Assembly: GCF_003611585.1 (NCBI RefSeq)
Contig: NZ_RAVW01000046.1
Span: forward strand, 1 to 32,911
Length of the DNA stretch: 32,911 nucleotides
Source: Corallococcus exercitus
GTDB lineage: Bacteria; Myxococcota; Myxococcia; Myxococcales; Myxococcaceae
Direction: 5' to 3'
Shown here: piece by piece, positions 8,712-18,359 of the stretch
Position numbering within the stretch: position 1 is the first letter of the stretch
Layout: each line of letters starts with the position of its first letter
The notes under the pieces: model-generated
What the model saw: the letters and a program-made list of their open reading frames with translations, nothing else
Database searches by the model: none
What the model was told of the DNA's origin: nothing
Made by a program: the position numbers and the translations under genes

Positions 8712-8760
8712 CGCCGTGACGGGCAGGCCCGCGGTGCCCCTGCCGCCACCCGTGACGGCG
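8712..8760. repeat. Imperfect dyad between divergent acetyl-CoA hydrolase and PEP synthase genes
   Basis: CGCCGTGACGGG (8712-8723) and CCCGTGACGGCG (8749-8760) pair at 11 of 12 positions. An inner GGCAGG/CCTGCC pair lies within. The dyad centre (8736) is 115 bases from one start codon and 107 from the other. That is a natural place for an operator serving both promoters. No -35/-10 or -24/-12 boxes are convincing in the remaining 8622-8842 spacer. Confidence 0.4.
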
Positions 8761-8842
8761 TGCGCCCGGAGAGGCCCGGACCCAGCTTGGAAGGAGCGCG
8801 GACGCACCGGCCCGGAAGGCGCCCGCGCCAGGAGCCGAGACC

Positions 8843-11191
8843 ATGGACCCGTCCCTTCCCCCAGAGCCCGCCTCCCAGGCACCGGAGCCCCAACAGGCCC
8901 CGCTCCCATCCATCGTCGGGTTCGACGCCCTGTCCCGGGAGGACGTGGCCCAGGCCGGAGGCAAGGGCGCCAACCTGGGAGAGCTGACGCGCGCCGGGCT
9001 GCCCGTGCCGCCGGGCTTCGTCATCACCGCCACCGCCTTCCAGCACGCCCTGGAGCCCGTGCGCGCCCGGCTGCGCGAGCTGTGGCAGCGCGTGGATCCG
9101 GACGACGTGGGGTCGCTCGCCGGGCTCACGCAGGCGCTGCGCGACCTGGTGCTCCAGGCGCCCCTGCCGGACGGGCTGCACGCCGGCATCCTCGCCGCCT
9201 ACCACCAGCTGAGGGAGGGCGCTGCCGTCGCGGTGCGCTCGTCCGCCACCGCGGAGGACACCGCCACCACCTCCTTCGCGGGCATGCACGAGTCGTTCAC
9301 CAACGTGGTGGGGGACGACGCGCTCATCGACCGCGTGCGGGCGTGCTGGGCCTCGGCCTTCGCGCCGCGCGTGGTGGCCTACCGCAAGGCCCAGGGGCTC
9401 ACGGACGTGCCGGAGATCGCCGTCGTGGTGCAGGCCATGGTGGACTCGGCGCGCTCGGGCGTCATGTTCACCGTGGACCCCGCCAGCGGCGACCGCGGGC
9501 ACCTGGTCATCGAAGGGGCCTTCGGCCTGGGGGAGGTCGTCGTGGGCGGGCAGGTGGAGCCGGACACCTACGTCGTGGACCGCGTGGGCCCCCGCATCCT
9601 GGAGGCACGCGTGGGCGTGAAGGCCTTCCAGCTGGTACGCGATGGCGTGGGCCACGAGCGGCGCGAGGACCTCACGCCGGAGCAGGCCCGCGCGCGGGTG
9701 CTCACGGACGTGCAGGTGCTGGAGCTGGCGCGCCTGGGGCTGCGCGTGGAGCGGCATTATGGTGCCCCCCAGGACCTCGAGTGGGCGGAGCAGGACGGAA
9801 GGTTCTACCTGGTCCAGTCGCGTCCGGTGACGACCGGGCTGGAGGGCGCCTCGGAGGCCCCGAAGGCCGCCGCGCCCGGGGCCCGGCCGCTCGTGTCCGG
9901 CCTGGGCGCTTCCCCCGGCACCGTGTCCGGCCGCGTGCGAGTGCTGCGCGACGCCCGGGAGGACTCGCGGTTGGAGGCCGGGGAGATCCTCGTCGCGCCC
10001 ATGACCTCCCCGGACTGGGTGCCCACGCTGCGGCGCGCGGCGGCGGTCGTCACCGACAGCGGCGGCATGACGTGCCACGCGGCCATCGTCAGCCGGGAGT
10101 TGCGCAAGCCCTGCGTGGTGGGCACGCGCACCGCCACGAAGGTCCTGCGCGACGGGGAGGAGGTCACCGTGGACGGCGCCGCCGGCACCGTGCGCGAGGG
10201 CCGCGCCCCGGAGGCCCCGTCCGGCGCCACGGGGGGAGCACCCGCCCGGAAGGAGGCGCCGCGCCTGGGTGAAGCCGCCGCGCCCGAGGCGCTGGGAACG
10301 CGCCTCTACGTGAACCTGGCCCTGCCGGGGCAGGCCGAGGAGGCGGCGGCGCTCCCGGTGGACGGCGTGGGCTTGCTGCGGGCGGAGTTCATGCTCACCG
10401 AGGCCCTGGGCGGCGTGCACCCGCGCAAGCTCATCTCGGAGGGCCGGAGCCGCGAGTTCGTCGAGCGGATGTCCGGCGCGCTGCTGTCCATCACCCGCGC
10501 CTTCCGGGGCCGCCCGGTGGTGTACCGGACCACGGACTTCCGCACGAACGAGTTCCGGGGGCTGGAGGGCGGCAGCGACTTCGAGGCCACCGAGGCCAAC
10601 CCGATGATTGGCTTTCGCGGCTGCTACCGCTACCTGCGCGAGCCCGAGGTCTTCCAGCTGGAGCTGGAGGTGCTCGCCCGCGTGCGCGAGGAGACGCCCA
10701 ACCTCCACCTGATGATTCCCTTCGTCAGGACGAAGTGGGAGCTGGAGGCGTGCCTGGAGGCCGTGGACGCAAGCCCGCTGGGACGCCAGCGCGGGCTGGA
10801 GCGCTGGGTGATGGCGGAGGTGCCCTCCGTCGTCTACCGCATCCCGGAGTACGCGCGGATGGGCATCACCGGCGTGTCCATCGGCTCCAATGACCTGACG
10901 CAGCTCATGCTGGGCGTGGACCGGGACTCGGAGCTGTGCGCGGAGCTCTTCGACGAGGAGGACGCGGCGGTGCTGGACGCCATCGTCCGCATCATCCGGG
11001 CCAGCCGGGAGGCGGGCATCACGTCGTCCCTCTGCGGCCAGGCCCCCTCCAACCGCCCCGCCTTCGCGGAGCACCTGGTGCGCGCGGGCATCACCTCCCT
11101 GTCCGTGGATCCCGCGGCCGTCGGTGCCACCCGGGCGGTCGTCGCGGCGGCGGAGCGGCGGCTGCTGCTGGAGTCCGCCCTGCGCCGCTAG
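8843..11191 (+). CDS. ppsA: Phosphoenolpyruvate synthase (pyruvate, water dikinase)
   Basis: 782 residues, the usual length for PpsA (about 790). Order of domains: an ATP-grasp PEP/pyruvate-binding domain ([10 protein letters not shown], then [21 protein letters not shown]), a swivelling phosphohistidine domain ([14 protein letters not shown], phospho-His H412), and the PEP-utilising TIM barrel ([19 protein letters not shown], and SLCGQAPSN with catalytic Cys C731). It converts pyruvate + ATP + H2O to PEP + AMP + phosphate in the cytosol, which opens gluconeogenesis from acetate or amino acids. The ATG has AGGAG 8 bases upstream. An Ala/Pro-rich linker (about 330-350) precedes the phosphohistidine domain. 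Its TAG overlaps the stop of the convergent histidine kinase in the palindrome CTAG. Confidence 0.93.
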   Translation: MDPSLPPEPASQAPEPQQAPLPSIVGFDALSREDVAQAGGKGANLGELTRAGLPVPPGFVITATAFQHALEPVRARLRELWQRVDPDDVGSLAGLTQALRDLVLQAPLPDGLHAGILAAYHQLREGAAVAVRSSATAEDTATTSFAGMHESFTNVVGDDALIDRVRACWASAFAPRVVAYRKAQGLTDVPEIAVVVQAMVDSARSGVMFTVDPASGDRGHLVIEGAFGLGEVVVGGQVEPDTYVVDRVGPRILEARVGVKAFQLVRDGVGHERREDLTPEQARARVLTDVQVLELARLGLRVERHYGAPQDLEWAEQDGRFYLVQSRPVTTGLEGASEAPKAAAPGARPLVSGLGASPGTVSGRVRVLRDAREDSRLEAGEILVAPMTSPDWVPTLRRAAAVVTDSGGMTCHAAIVSRELRKPCVVGTRTATKVLRDGEEVTVDGAAGTVREGRAPEAPSGATGGAPARKEAPRLGEAAAPEALGTRLYVNLALPGQAEEAAALPVDGVGLLRAEFMLTEALGGVHPRKLISEGRSREFVERMSGALLSITRAFRGRPVVYRTTDFRTNEFRGLEGGSDFEATEANPMIGFRGCYRYLREPEVFQLELEVLARVREETPNLHLMIPFVRTKWELEACLEAVDASPLGRQRGLERWVMAEVPSVVYRIPEYARMGITGVSIGSNDLTQLMLGVDRDSELCAELFDEEDAAVLDAIVRIIRASREAGITSSLCGQAPSNRPAFAEHLVRAGITSLSVDPAAVGATRAVVAAAERRLLLESALRR

Positions 11192-14055
11192 GGCGCGTTT
11201 CCGGCGTGCGTGCCGGCGTGCGCGTCCGCGGCCTCCGCCGTCGGCAGCGTGAAGAAGAACGTGCTCCCCGCGCCGGGCGCGCTCTGCACGCCGACCTGAC
11301 CGCCATGGGCCTCCACCAGCCCCTTCACGATGGCGAGCCCCAGCCCCGCGCCCTCCTTGCGCTTCGGTCCGGCCTGCCAGAAGCGCTCGAAGATGCGCGG
11401 CCGGTCGTCCGCCGCGATGCCGGGGCCCGTGTCCGTCACCAGGAAGCGGACCTGGCCCGCCTCCGGCTGGACGCGCAGGAGGATGTGTCCTCCCTCGGGC
11501 GTGAACTTGAGGGCGTTGCCCAGCAGGTTGGAGAGGATCTGCAGCAGCCGCTCCGGATCCGCCAGGACGCGGGGCACCGCCTCCGGCACGTGGGCCTGGA
11601 GCCGCAGGGACCTGGCCTCCGCGAGCCCCCGGTGCTGCTCCATCACCTCCTGGATGAGCGGCGCCACCTCCAGCGGCTTGCGCTCCACCGGCAGGACTCC
11701 TCCGTCCATCCGGGCCACGTCCAGCAGGTCCTGGATGAGCCGGTTCGCCCGCTGGACCGACTTCTGGAGGGTCTCCAGGCGGTGCCGGGCGCCGCCGCCT
11801 TCGGGCAGGCCCTTCTCCAGCATGTTCGCGCTGAGCTGGATGACGTTGAGCGGGGCGCGCAGGTCGTGCGCGACGACGCGCAGCACCTCCTCGCGCATGC
11901 GGGTGGCCTGCTCGGAGCGTTCGTACAGGCGGGCGTTGTCGATGGCGAGCGCGGCGCGGCGGGCCAGCTCCTCCGCCTGGGCCAGCTCCCGGGCCCCGTA
12001 GCGGCGCCCGGACCCGGACGTCGCGAGGAGGATGACGCCCAGGTTCCGGTCCCGGCTGTGCAGCGGCACGATGATGGCCGACCGGGGCGCCAGCTGGCGC
12101 AGCTGCTCCAGGTGGCGGGCATCCACCGCGACCGCCTCGAACATCTCGGGCGGCACCTCCGGCAGCAGCACGGGCCGTCCCGTGCGCAGCACGGAGGCGG
12201 TGATGCGGTCCGGCGGGAGGGGCTGCGTCCCGTACGCCTCGCCCAGCGTCCGCAGCCGCTCCGCCACCCGCGGATCCGAGGCCGCGCGCTCCACGCGATG
12301 CAGGCGTCCGCTCCCGTCCACACAGGCCACCACGCACCAGTCCGCCAGCGCCGGCACGGTGAGCTGCGCCACCGTGGCGAGCGTCGTCTGGGACGACAGC
12401 GACGCCGCGAGCCGCGGGCCCACGTCCGCCAGGAAGCGCCAGGCCTGCTCCAGCTCCTGGCGCTCGGTGATGTCCTGCATCTGCGAGATGAAGTGGACCG
12501 GCCTTCCCGCGGCGTCGCGCACCACCGCGCTCCACACGAGGATGGCGATGCGCCGGCCGTCCTTGCGCAGGTAGTGCTTCTCCCGCTGGAAGGACCTGAT
12601 TTCCCCCCGGCGCATCCTCGCGGCGTTCTCCTGGTCCAGCGCCACGTCTTCTGGCGCGGTGAGGTCCTGGAAGGACCGGCTGAGCAGCTCCTCCCGGGTG
12701 TAGCCCACCAGCTCGCAGAGCGCCGCGTTCACGTGGAGGAAGCGGCCGTCCAGGTCCACCAGCGCCATGCCGACGGGGGCGCCCTCGAACGCGGTGCGGA
12801 AGCGCTCCTCGCTCAGGCGCAGCAGGTCCTCCGCCCTCCGCCGCGCGCTGATGTCCCGGAGGATGACGGTGAGCAGCAGCGTGCCGTCCACGTTCAGCTT
12901 GGAGATGCTGGCCTCCGCGGGAAACCGCTCCCCGCCCTTGCGCTGGCCGAGGATGGGCAGCCGCTCGCCCATGTGCCGGGGCGTCACCGTGCCCTGCGCG
13001 AAGTGCCGCACGTGCCGCGTGTGGAGCTCCCGGAGGTTTTCGGGGAGGAGCACGTCCAGCGGCTGTCCCAGGACCTCGCTCGCGGAGTAGCCGAAGATGC
13101 GCTCGGCGCTCGCGTTGAACAGGATGATGCGCTGCGCGGCGTCGATGGAGATGATGGCGTCCGCGGCATGCGTGACGATGCCTCCGAAGCGCGCCTGCGA
13201 CAGCCGCAGCGACTGCTCCATGCGCCGCCGGCTCGCGTCCAGCCGGGAGAGGGCGTTCGCGTTCCAGAGGGTCACGGTGAGGAACGCCGCCATCGTCACG
13301 AGCACGAGGAGCGTGATGCCCTCGGTGGTCCCGTAGAACCCCAGCCGCTCTCCCAGGATCCGGGCTGCGCCCACCGCGGGCACGACGACCAGGACCGCGA
13401 ACAGCAGCCGCCGCGCGGAGTGCCCCCCCAGGTCGTCCCGCAGGAGCGCGCCCATGACCCCCTGCTCCGGGTGGAGGGAGAGCAGCCCGCCTGAAAGCAG
13501 CAGCAGGGCCAGCGACACGGGAGGCCCTGGCGCCCGGGAGGCGCCCGTCACCGTGTTCAGGGGCGGCAGCCCGAACCAGTGCCCCTGATACAGCCCCGCG
13601 ATGAGCCCCCACACCGCGACCAGCGCCGCGCAGGAGGCGAGCCACCGCGCGGGGGCCCCTCCGCGCCGCGTGCGCACGTGCAGGGTCCAGAGCGACAGCC
13701 CCGTGAGCACCAGGCCCAGCTCGCCGCCAGGGGCCTCCCGGGTGAGGCCCACGAGGCCCAGGCCCACGGCCCCGGTCGCCAGCGCACGCCCCGCGGCCCG
13801 CCGCGCGCCATGCGTCGCCGGGGCGTGGAGCAGCCAGAGCGCGCCTCCCGCGGAGAGCAGACCGCCCGCGCTCCAGGGTGACGCCCGGCCGGAGGACGTG
13901 GAAAGCGACAGGGCCCACCGGCCCAGCTGGAGCGCGCCCACCAGGAGCGCGAACGCGATCGCCACGGGGACGAGCCACGCGAGCACCCTCGCGAACAGGG
14001 GTGCCTCCTTCCGGGGGGGAGGCGCGGGCGGGACGGCGAGCGGCGGATGCGTCAT
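11188..14055 (-). CDS. Membrane sensor histidine kinase (multi-TM, PAS-PAS-GAF-HisKA-HATPase)
   Basis: 955 residues. About 24-265 hold some eight hydrophobic helices (a MASE-like integral-membrane sensor that I cannot assign to a named family). Then come PAS 1 (about 298-405), PAS 2 with PAC (about 420-535), GAF (about 545-700), HisKA with the H-box [12 protein letters not shown] (phospho-His H730), and a HATPase with [24 protein letters not shown] and [18 protein letters not shown]. There is no receiver domain and no neighbouring response regulator, so it is an orphan kinase. Start: ATG 14055 overlaps the stop of the upstream P-type ATPase as ATGA, a clear translational-coupling signature. 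The context suggests it senses membrane energy or redox state. No heme-binding PAS residue pattern is obvious to me. Confidence 0.92.
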   Translation of the reverse strand: MTHPPLAVPPAPPPRKEAPLFARVLAWLVPVAIAFALLVGALQLGRWALSLSTSSGRASPWSAGGLLSAGGALWLLHAPATHGARRAAGRALATGAVGLGLVGLTREAPGGELGLVLTGLSLWTLHVRTRRGGAPARWLASCAALVAVWGLIAGLYQGHWFGLPPLNTVTGASRAPGPPVSLALLLLSGGLLSLHPEQGVMGALLRDDLGGHSARRLLFAVLVVVPAVGAARILGERLGFYGTTEGITLLVLVTMAAFLTVTLWNANALSRLDASRRRMEQSLRLSQARFGGIVTHAADAIISIDAAQRIILFNASAERIFGYSASEVLGQPLDVLLPENLRELHTRHVRHFAQGTVTPRHMGERLPILGQRKGGERFPAEASISKLNVDGTLLLTVILRDISARRRAEDLLRLSEERFRTAFEGAPVGMALVDLDGRFLHVNAALCELVGYTREELLSRSFQDLTAPEDVALDQENAARMRRGEIRSFQREKHYLRKDGRRIAILVWSAVVRDAAGRPVHFISQMQDITERQELEQAWRFLADVGPRLAASLSSQTTLATVAQLTVPALADWCVVACVDGSGRLHRVERAASDPRVAERLRTLGEAYGTQPLPPDRITASVLRTGRPVLLPEVPPEMFEAVAVDARHLEQLRQLAPRSAIIVPLHSRDRNLGVILLATSGSGRRYGARELAQAEELARRAALAIDNARLYERSEQATRMREEVLRVVAHDLRAPLNVIQLSANMLEKGLPEGGGARHRLETLQKSVQRANRLIQDLLDVARMDGGVLPVERKPLEVAPLIQEVMEQHRGLAEARSLRLQAHVPEAVPRVLADPERLLQILSNLLGNALKFTPEGGHILLRVQPEAGQVRFLVTDTGPGIAADDRPRIFERFWQAGPKRKEGAGLGLAIVKGLVEAHGGQVGVQSAPGAGSTFFFTLPTAEAADAHAGTHAGNAP

Positions 14056-16583
14056 GGATGCCCCAAGGTCATCGTGGGCTGGCCGGTCCGCCACCGCCGG
14101 CCGCGGGACAGGCCCCCTTGCGCCCAGGGCCACGCGAGCAGCAGGGGCACCAGCGCGGCGGCGACGGCGACCAGGACCCGGGCCCCGTCCCGAGCGTGCA
14201 GGGGGTGCAGCCCCACGAGCGCGGCCAGCGCGGGCACCTGGATGAGCGGCGCGGAGAGGCCCAGCGACAGGGCGCAGACCCACCGCGCGGTGCGCGTCCG
14301 CAGCCGGGTGAGGACGGCCGCGAACGCGGCGCTCGCGAGGATGAGCGAGGCCATCGCCACCGCCCGCGCGCGCTCGACGTCCTGCCCCTCCGACAGGCAC
14401 CGCGCGTAGGCCCAGACGAGCCCGCACGCCAGCAGCCCACCCACGCCCGTGAGGAGGGCCCATTCACGCCAGGAGAAGAAGCGCGCCGCGGGCCTCGCGC
14501 GCACGGGGGCGAGGCGCCCGGGCCGCGCGGCCGCCTGGAAGGCCAGCATCGCGGTGGGGTGGATGATGAGCTCCAGCCACACGATGTGGATGGGCAGGTA
14601 CAGCAGCGGCTGGCCCCAGAGCGGCAGCAGCGCCGCCGTGCCGACCAGCGGGATGTGGACGAGCAGCAGGTAGAGGAAGCAGCGCTGGAGGTTGGAGAAG
14701 AGCTGCCGGCCCTCCGCGATGGCGCGGACCAGCGTGCCGAAGTCGTCGTTCAGCAACACGATGGAGGACGCCTCGCGAGCGCTGCGTGTTCCCCGCTCCC
14801 CCATGGCGATGCCCACGTCCGCGGCCTGGAGCGCCGGCACGTCGTTCACTCCGTCCCCGGTGGCGGCCACCACCTCGCCCTGCCTCCGGAGCGCCTTCAC
14901 CAGCGCGTACTTCTGGGCGGGCAGCGCGCGCGCCACCACGTCCACGGGGGGCACCGTGCCCGTGTCGGCAAGCCGCGCCTCCAGGTCCGCGCCCGTGAGC
15001 ACCTGGGGGTTGGCGCCTCCCAGTCCCAGCCGCCGGGCGACCGCGAGCGCCGTCCGGGGGTGGTCCCCCGTCACCATCACCGTGCGCAGCCCCGCGTCGC
15101 GGCACTCGCGCACCGCCGCCTCCACGCCCGCGCGCACCGGGTCCTCGCACGCCACGAGCCCCAGGAAGTCGAAGCCCCGCTCCGGCTCGCCGCCATGCCA
15201 GTGCGCCGCGTCCAGTGTCCGGCTGGCGCACGCGATGACCTTGAGGCCCTCGTGCGCGAGCGCGTCCAGGCGGAGCGCCCACTCCCGCCGCGCGTCCGGG
15301 GTGAGCTCGCACAGCTCCAGCACCCGCTCGGGCGCGCCCTTCACCGCGGCGAGCAGCGTCCCGGGCCCCTGCCGCACCACCGACGTCTCGCGCCGGCGCT
15401 CCTCGGTGAACGGGAAGGTGGCCTCGCGGGCAGGGCCGGGCAGCTCCGGCAGCTCCCGCGCCCCCGCCTCCAGCAGCGCCACGTCCAGGGGGTCCCTGCC
15501 CTCCTCCCGCGAGGCCAGCACCGCGGTGCGCAGCAGCGCCTGCTGCGAGGTCCCGGGGGACGGCAGCAGCCGGGTCACCCGCAGGAGCCCCTCGGTCAGC
15601 GTGCCCGTCTTGTCCGAGCAGACGCAGCTCACCCTGCCGATGTTCTCCACCGAGACGGCCTGCCGCACCAGCGCCTGCCGCCGGGCCAGGCGGTACACGC
15701 CCGCGCCCAGGAAGAACGTGAGGGCCACGGGGAACTCCTCGGGCAGCGCCGCCACGCCGAGCGTCGCCGCGCTCAAGAGCGCGTCCAGCCACCCGAAGCC
15801 CTGGCGCCAGCGCACGAGCGCCAGCACCGCGCAGAGCGCGCCCGCCACGCCCACCAGCACCGCCACCAGGTGCGCCACCGCGTGCTGCAGCGGCGTGCGG
15901 GCCCGGACCTCCTGGCCCGCCGAATGGATGATGCTCCCGTACAGGGTCTCCGCCCCGGTGTAGACGACGCGCACCCAGGCCGTCCCGGTGAGCAGCCGCG
16001 TCCCCGCGAGCCCCCAGTGCATGCCGTCCACCGCGGGCTCGGCGCCGGGCGGGAGGCGCTCCAGCGGCCGCTTGCGCACGGGCAGCGACTCGCCGGTGAG
16101 CGGGGACTCCTCCGCCTGCAATCCCTGCCCTCGCACGACCAGGCCGTCCGCGGGGAACTGGCCGCCCGCCTCCACCCGCACCAGGTCGCCCGGCACCACG
16201 TCGCGCGCCGGCACCTCCACTTCGCGGCCGTCGCGCAGCACCGTGGCGCGCTCGGCCAGGCGGCCGCGCAGGCCTTCGGTGGAGGCCTGGGTCCGGTGGT
16301 GCAGGAAGACATCCATGCCGAGCAGCGGGACGAGGGCCAGCAGCATCACCCCGCCCTCCACGTGCTCCCCCAGGGCGAAGTACAGGACGCTCGTGGCCAC
16401 GAGGAACCAGAGCATCGGGTCGCGCGAGGCGTCGCGCAGGCTCTGGACAGGAGAGTGCAGGGACGGGCCCCGCACGTCGTTGAGGCCGTGACGCGCGCGC
16501 CGCGCCAGCACCTCTTCCGCATCCAGCCCCCGTGCTTCTTCCCAGCCATGAGGCAGGCGATTGACCGGCACAAGGACTCGCAT
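14052..16583 (-). CDS. P-type ATPase of the PEEFP type, unknown cation
   Basis: 843 residues with a full catalytic core: actuator TGES (163-166), DKTGTLT (phospho-Asp D324), KGAPERVLELC in the nucleotide-binding domain and TGDGVND (575-581). M4 reads ALPEEFPVALTFF, in place of PEGLP. M6 reads LELIIHPTAMLAFQ with His at 675, where related pumps of this PEEFP group usually have Asp (IIDP), as I remember them. The ion is therefore unknown; a proton, alkali metal or Mg2+ role are all possible. Start ATG 16583 follows a G-rich stretch but no good SD. The N-terminal cation-ATPase domain (residues about 10-60) is complete. The last codons overlap the sensor kinase start, so pump and kinase are made together and may be functionally linked. 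Confidence 0.88.
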   Translation of the reverse strand: MRVLVPVNRLPHGWEEARGLDAEEVLARRARHGLNDVRGPSLHSPVQSLRDASRDPMLWFLVATSVLYFALGEHVEGGVMLLALVPLLGMDVFLHHRTQASTEGLRGRLAERATVLRDGREVEVPARDVVPGDLVRVEAGGQFPADGLVVRGQGLQAEESPLTGESLPVRKRPLERLPPGAEPAVDGMHWGLAGTRLLTGTAWVRVVYTGAETLYGSIIHSAGQEVRARTPLQHAVAHLVAVLVGVAGALCAVLALVRWRQGFGWLDALLSAATLGVAALPEEFPVALTFFLGAGVYRLARRQALVRQAVSVENIGRVSCVCSDKTGTLTEGLLRVTRLLPSPGTSQQALLRTAVLASREEGRDPLDVALLEAGARELPELPGPAREATFPFTEERRRETSVVRQGPGTLLAAVKGAPERVLELCELTPDARREWALRLDALAHEGLKVIACASRTLDAAHWHGGEPERGFDFLGLVACEDPVRAGVEAAVRECRDAGLRTVMVTGDHPRTALAVARRLGLGGANPQVLTGADLEARLADTGTVPPVDVVARALPAQKYALVKALRRQGEVVAATGDGVNDVPALQAADVGIAMGERGTRSAREASSIVLLNDDFGTLVRAIAEGRQLFSNLQRCFLYLLLVHIPLVGTAALLPLWGQPLLYLPIHIVWLELIIHPTAMLAFQAAARPGRLAPVRARPAARFFSWREWALLTGVGGLLACGLVWAYARCLSEGQDVERARAVAMASLILASAAFAAVLTRLRTRTARWVCALSLGLSAPLIQVPALAALVGLHPLHARDGARVLVAVAAALVPLLLAWPWAQGGLSRGRRWRTGQPTMTLGHP

Positions 16584-16735
16584 GATGCCCCCGGAAGAAG
16601 CTGGGGTCCTGCACGGGCGTCGGCAATGCGCCCTGCCCCCGTGAGCCAGTCGGGACGCGGGCGCCCGGCCGGGGTCCCCTTGCGAACGCCGTCCGGCCGC
16701 TCCACGCATAGAGGACTTCGGCCAGGAGGGCGCGG

Positions 16736-17007
16736 ATGCGGATCCTCATCACCTATGGAAGCAAGCTGGGCGGGACCCGGGAGATCGCCGGGCAGCTCGC
16801 CAGCGACCTGCGGGACGAGGGCCTCGACGCGGAGGCGCTTGCGACGCCCGGGGCTTCATCGCCCGTTCCATGGCGCGTGAGCACGCGGGGGACTGGCGGG
16901 ACTCCGGACAGCTTGCCCGCTGGGCGCGCAGCGTGGCCGCGGAGCTGGGGGAGGCCGCGTCCGCGCGGGCCGAAGTCGAGTCCGCGAGCCAGGAGTCACC
17001 GCGATGA
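16736..17007 (+). pseudogene. Flavodoxin-domain gene with internal deletion (remnant)
   Basis: The first 37 codons (from ATG 16736) read MRILITYGSKLGGTREIAGQ and on to LDAEALAT, a clear flavodoxin FMN-loop start. The sequence then leaves that frame. From about 16843 a second frame encodes DARGFIARSMAREHAGDWRD, then WARSVAAELGE, up to the TGA at 17005-17007. That is the normal C-terminal end of the HemG-like flavodoxin family (GFIAR...GDWRD...W). About 85 central residues expected for a protein near 170-175 are missing, and the join is out of frame. Continuing in the first frame gives a low-complexity 93-residue ORF to 17017 that is not flavodoxin. I read this as a deletion-broken gene; an assembly collapse is the alternative. 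It would have been the first gene of the USP-alcohol dehydrogenase operon. Confidence 0.75.
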
Positions 17008-17045
17008 CAGTGACTAGCTTGCAGGGGGGATGACAAGGAGAGGCC

Positions 17046-18341
17046 ATGACCATCGCCTGCGCGACCAACTTCTCGGACACCGCCCGGCGCGCCTGTGACA
17101 CGGCGGCGCTGCTCGCCCGGCGGATGAACGTCCCGCTGTGCCTCGTGCACGTGCTGACCGGGACGCTGGTGCGGACCTTCGGGGACGCCATCTGCGAAAC
17201 CGCCCGGTCCACGCTGCGGGACGAGTGCGACCGGCTGCGGGCCACGGGTGCCCAGGTCGACTCCGTGCTCCTCACGGGGGAGCCCGAGGAGGCCCTGCGG
17301 GAGCTGGTGGTGATGCGCGGCATCCAGTGGGTGGTGGCCGGCGCGCCGCGCGAGGACACGCCCTTCCGGGGCCTGGGAGGGACGGTCGACCGGATGGCGC
17401 AGCTGCTGGAGGTCCCCTTCCTGGTCATCCGCGAGGGCTCGGGCCTGGAGGCGTGGGCGCGCGGTGAGCGCCCCCTGCGGCTCATGCTGGGCGTGGATCG
17501 CTCCAGGCCCTTCGAGGTCGCCCGGGAATGGGTGAAGACGCTCGCGAAGGTCGGGCCCGTGGAGGTCGTGGGCGGCCGCGTCGTCTGGGTGGGCAGCGAG
17601 GCGGAGCGGCTGGGGCTGGTGCATCCGCACAGCTACAAGGACATGTCCCCGGAGCTGCGGGAGGCGCTGGAGCGCGAGTCCGACTCGCTGCTGGAACCCC
17701 TGCGCGCCGCGGGGCTGCCGGTGCGGTCGCGGCTGGAGCCGGGGCTGGGGCGCATCGCGGACCACCTCGTCGCCCTGGCGGAGGAGGAGCAGGTGGACCT
17801 GTTGGTGGTGGGCACCCACCAGCGCAGGGCGCTCGCGAAGCTGTGGAGCGTGTCCCAGTCCGCCCGGCGCCTGGCGCCCATGTCGGTGGTGAGCGTGCCG
17901 GTGCGCGCGGCGGAGCAGGGGCTGGAGCAGGAGCCCCCCCGGGTGCGGACGGTGCTCGCGACCACGGACTTCGGCGAGGCCGGCGACCGTGCCATCGCCT
18001 ACGCCTTCGCCATCACCCCTCCAGGCGGCACCGTGCACCTGCTGCACGTGGAGCCGGCGGAGGCGACACCCGAGGAACTCCAGGCGGCGCGGCACCAGTT
18101 GGAGCTGCGCGTACCGGGCCCGGAGCACGACGGGAGTCACAAGGTCGAGCTGTCGGTGCTGAAGGGCGACGACGTGGCGGGGGTCATCACCCAGGCGGCC
18201 GAACGCCACTGCGTGGACCTGGTGTGCCTGGGCACCCATGGCCGCACGGGGGTGAGCCGCATGGTGCTGGGCTCGGTGGCGCAGCAGGTGATGGCCCGCA
18301 GCGACCGGCCCGCGGTCACGGTGCGCATGCCGCGCGCCTGA
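17046..18341 (+). CDS. Universal stress protein with three tandem USP domains (second copy)
   Basis: 431 residues with the same three-unit build as the USP on the other strand at 5225-6589. The units are about 1-140 (MTIACATNFSDTARRAC), 148-290 (LRLMLGVDRSRPFEVA ... VGTHQRRALAKLWS) and 298-431 (RTVLATTDFGEAGDRAI ... GTHGRTGVSRMVLGSVAQQV). Only the last carries the intact ATP loop G-x2-G-x9-G-S. Corresponding units of the two proteins look more alike (THQRR in unit 2, HGRTGV-x4-LGSVAQ in unit 3) than units within one protein. This suggests an old triple-domain ancestor and later gene duplication. The ATG at 17046 has AGGAGAGG directly upstream. It is followed after 18 bases by the alcohol dehydrogenase, so the two are co-transcribed. 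The expected role is stress or energy-depletion adaptation. Confidence 0.92.
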   Translation: MTIACATNFSDTARRACDTAALLARRMNVPLCLVHVLTGTLVRTFGDAICETARSTLRDECDRLRATGAQVDSVLLTGEPEEALRELVVMRGIQWVVAGAPREDTPFRGLGGTVDRMAQLLEVPFLVIREGSGLEAWARGERPLRLMLGVDRSRPFEVAREWVKTLAKVGPVEVVGGRVVWVGSEAERLGLVHPHSYKDMSPELREALERESDSLLEPLRAAGLPVRSRLEPGLGRIADHLVALAEEEQVDLLVVGTHQRRALAKLWSVSQSARRLAPMSVVSVPVRAAEQGLEQEPPRVRTVLATTDFGEAGDRAIAYAFAITPPGGTVHLLHVEPAEATPEELQAARHQLELRVPGPEHDGSHKVELSVLKGDDVAGVITQAAERHCVDLVCLGTHGRTGVSRMVLGSVAQQVMARSDRPAVTVRMPRA

Positions 18342-18359
18342 AGACAGACGAGGTGAGAC

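Noticed and set aside
8576-13978. 1800-codon open frame on the minus strand
   Set aside because: It runs antisense to ppsA and out of frame through the histidine kinase. It is an Arg/Gly/Ala/Pro-rich shadow created by GC-rich third positions, with no domain.
16652-16678. GGGAC...GTCCC around the palindrome CGGGCGCCCG in the ATPase/flavodoxin spacer
   Set aside because: Arms of 5 bases and a 10-base GC palindrome are expected by chance in DNA of this composition.
13878-16880. 1000-codon open frame on the plus strand
   Set aside because: It is antisense to the PEEFP ATPase, whose catalytic motifs on the other strand are complete; low-complexity translation.
16736-17017. 93-residue ORF as an intact small protein
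   Set aside because: Only the first 37 residues resemble a protein family (flavodoxin). The rest is frameshifted, and the true C-terminus is readable in another frame, so pseudogene fits better.
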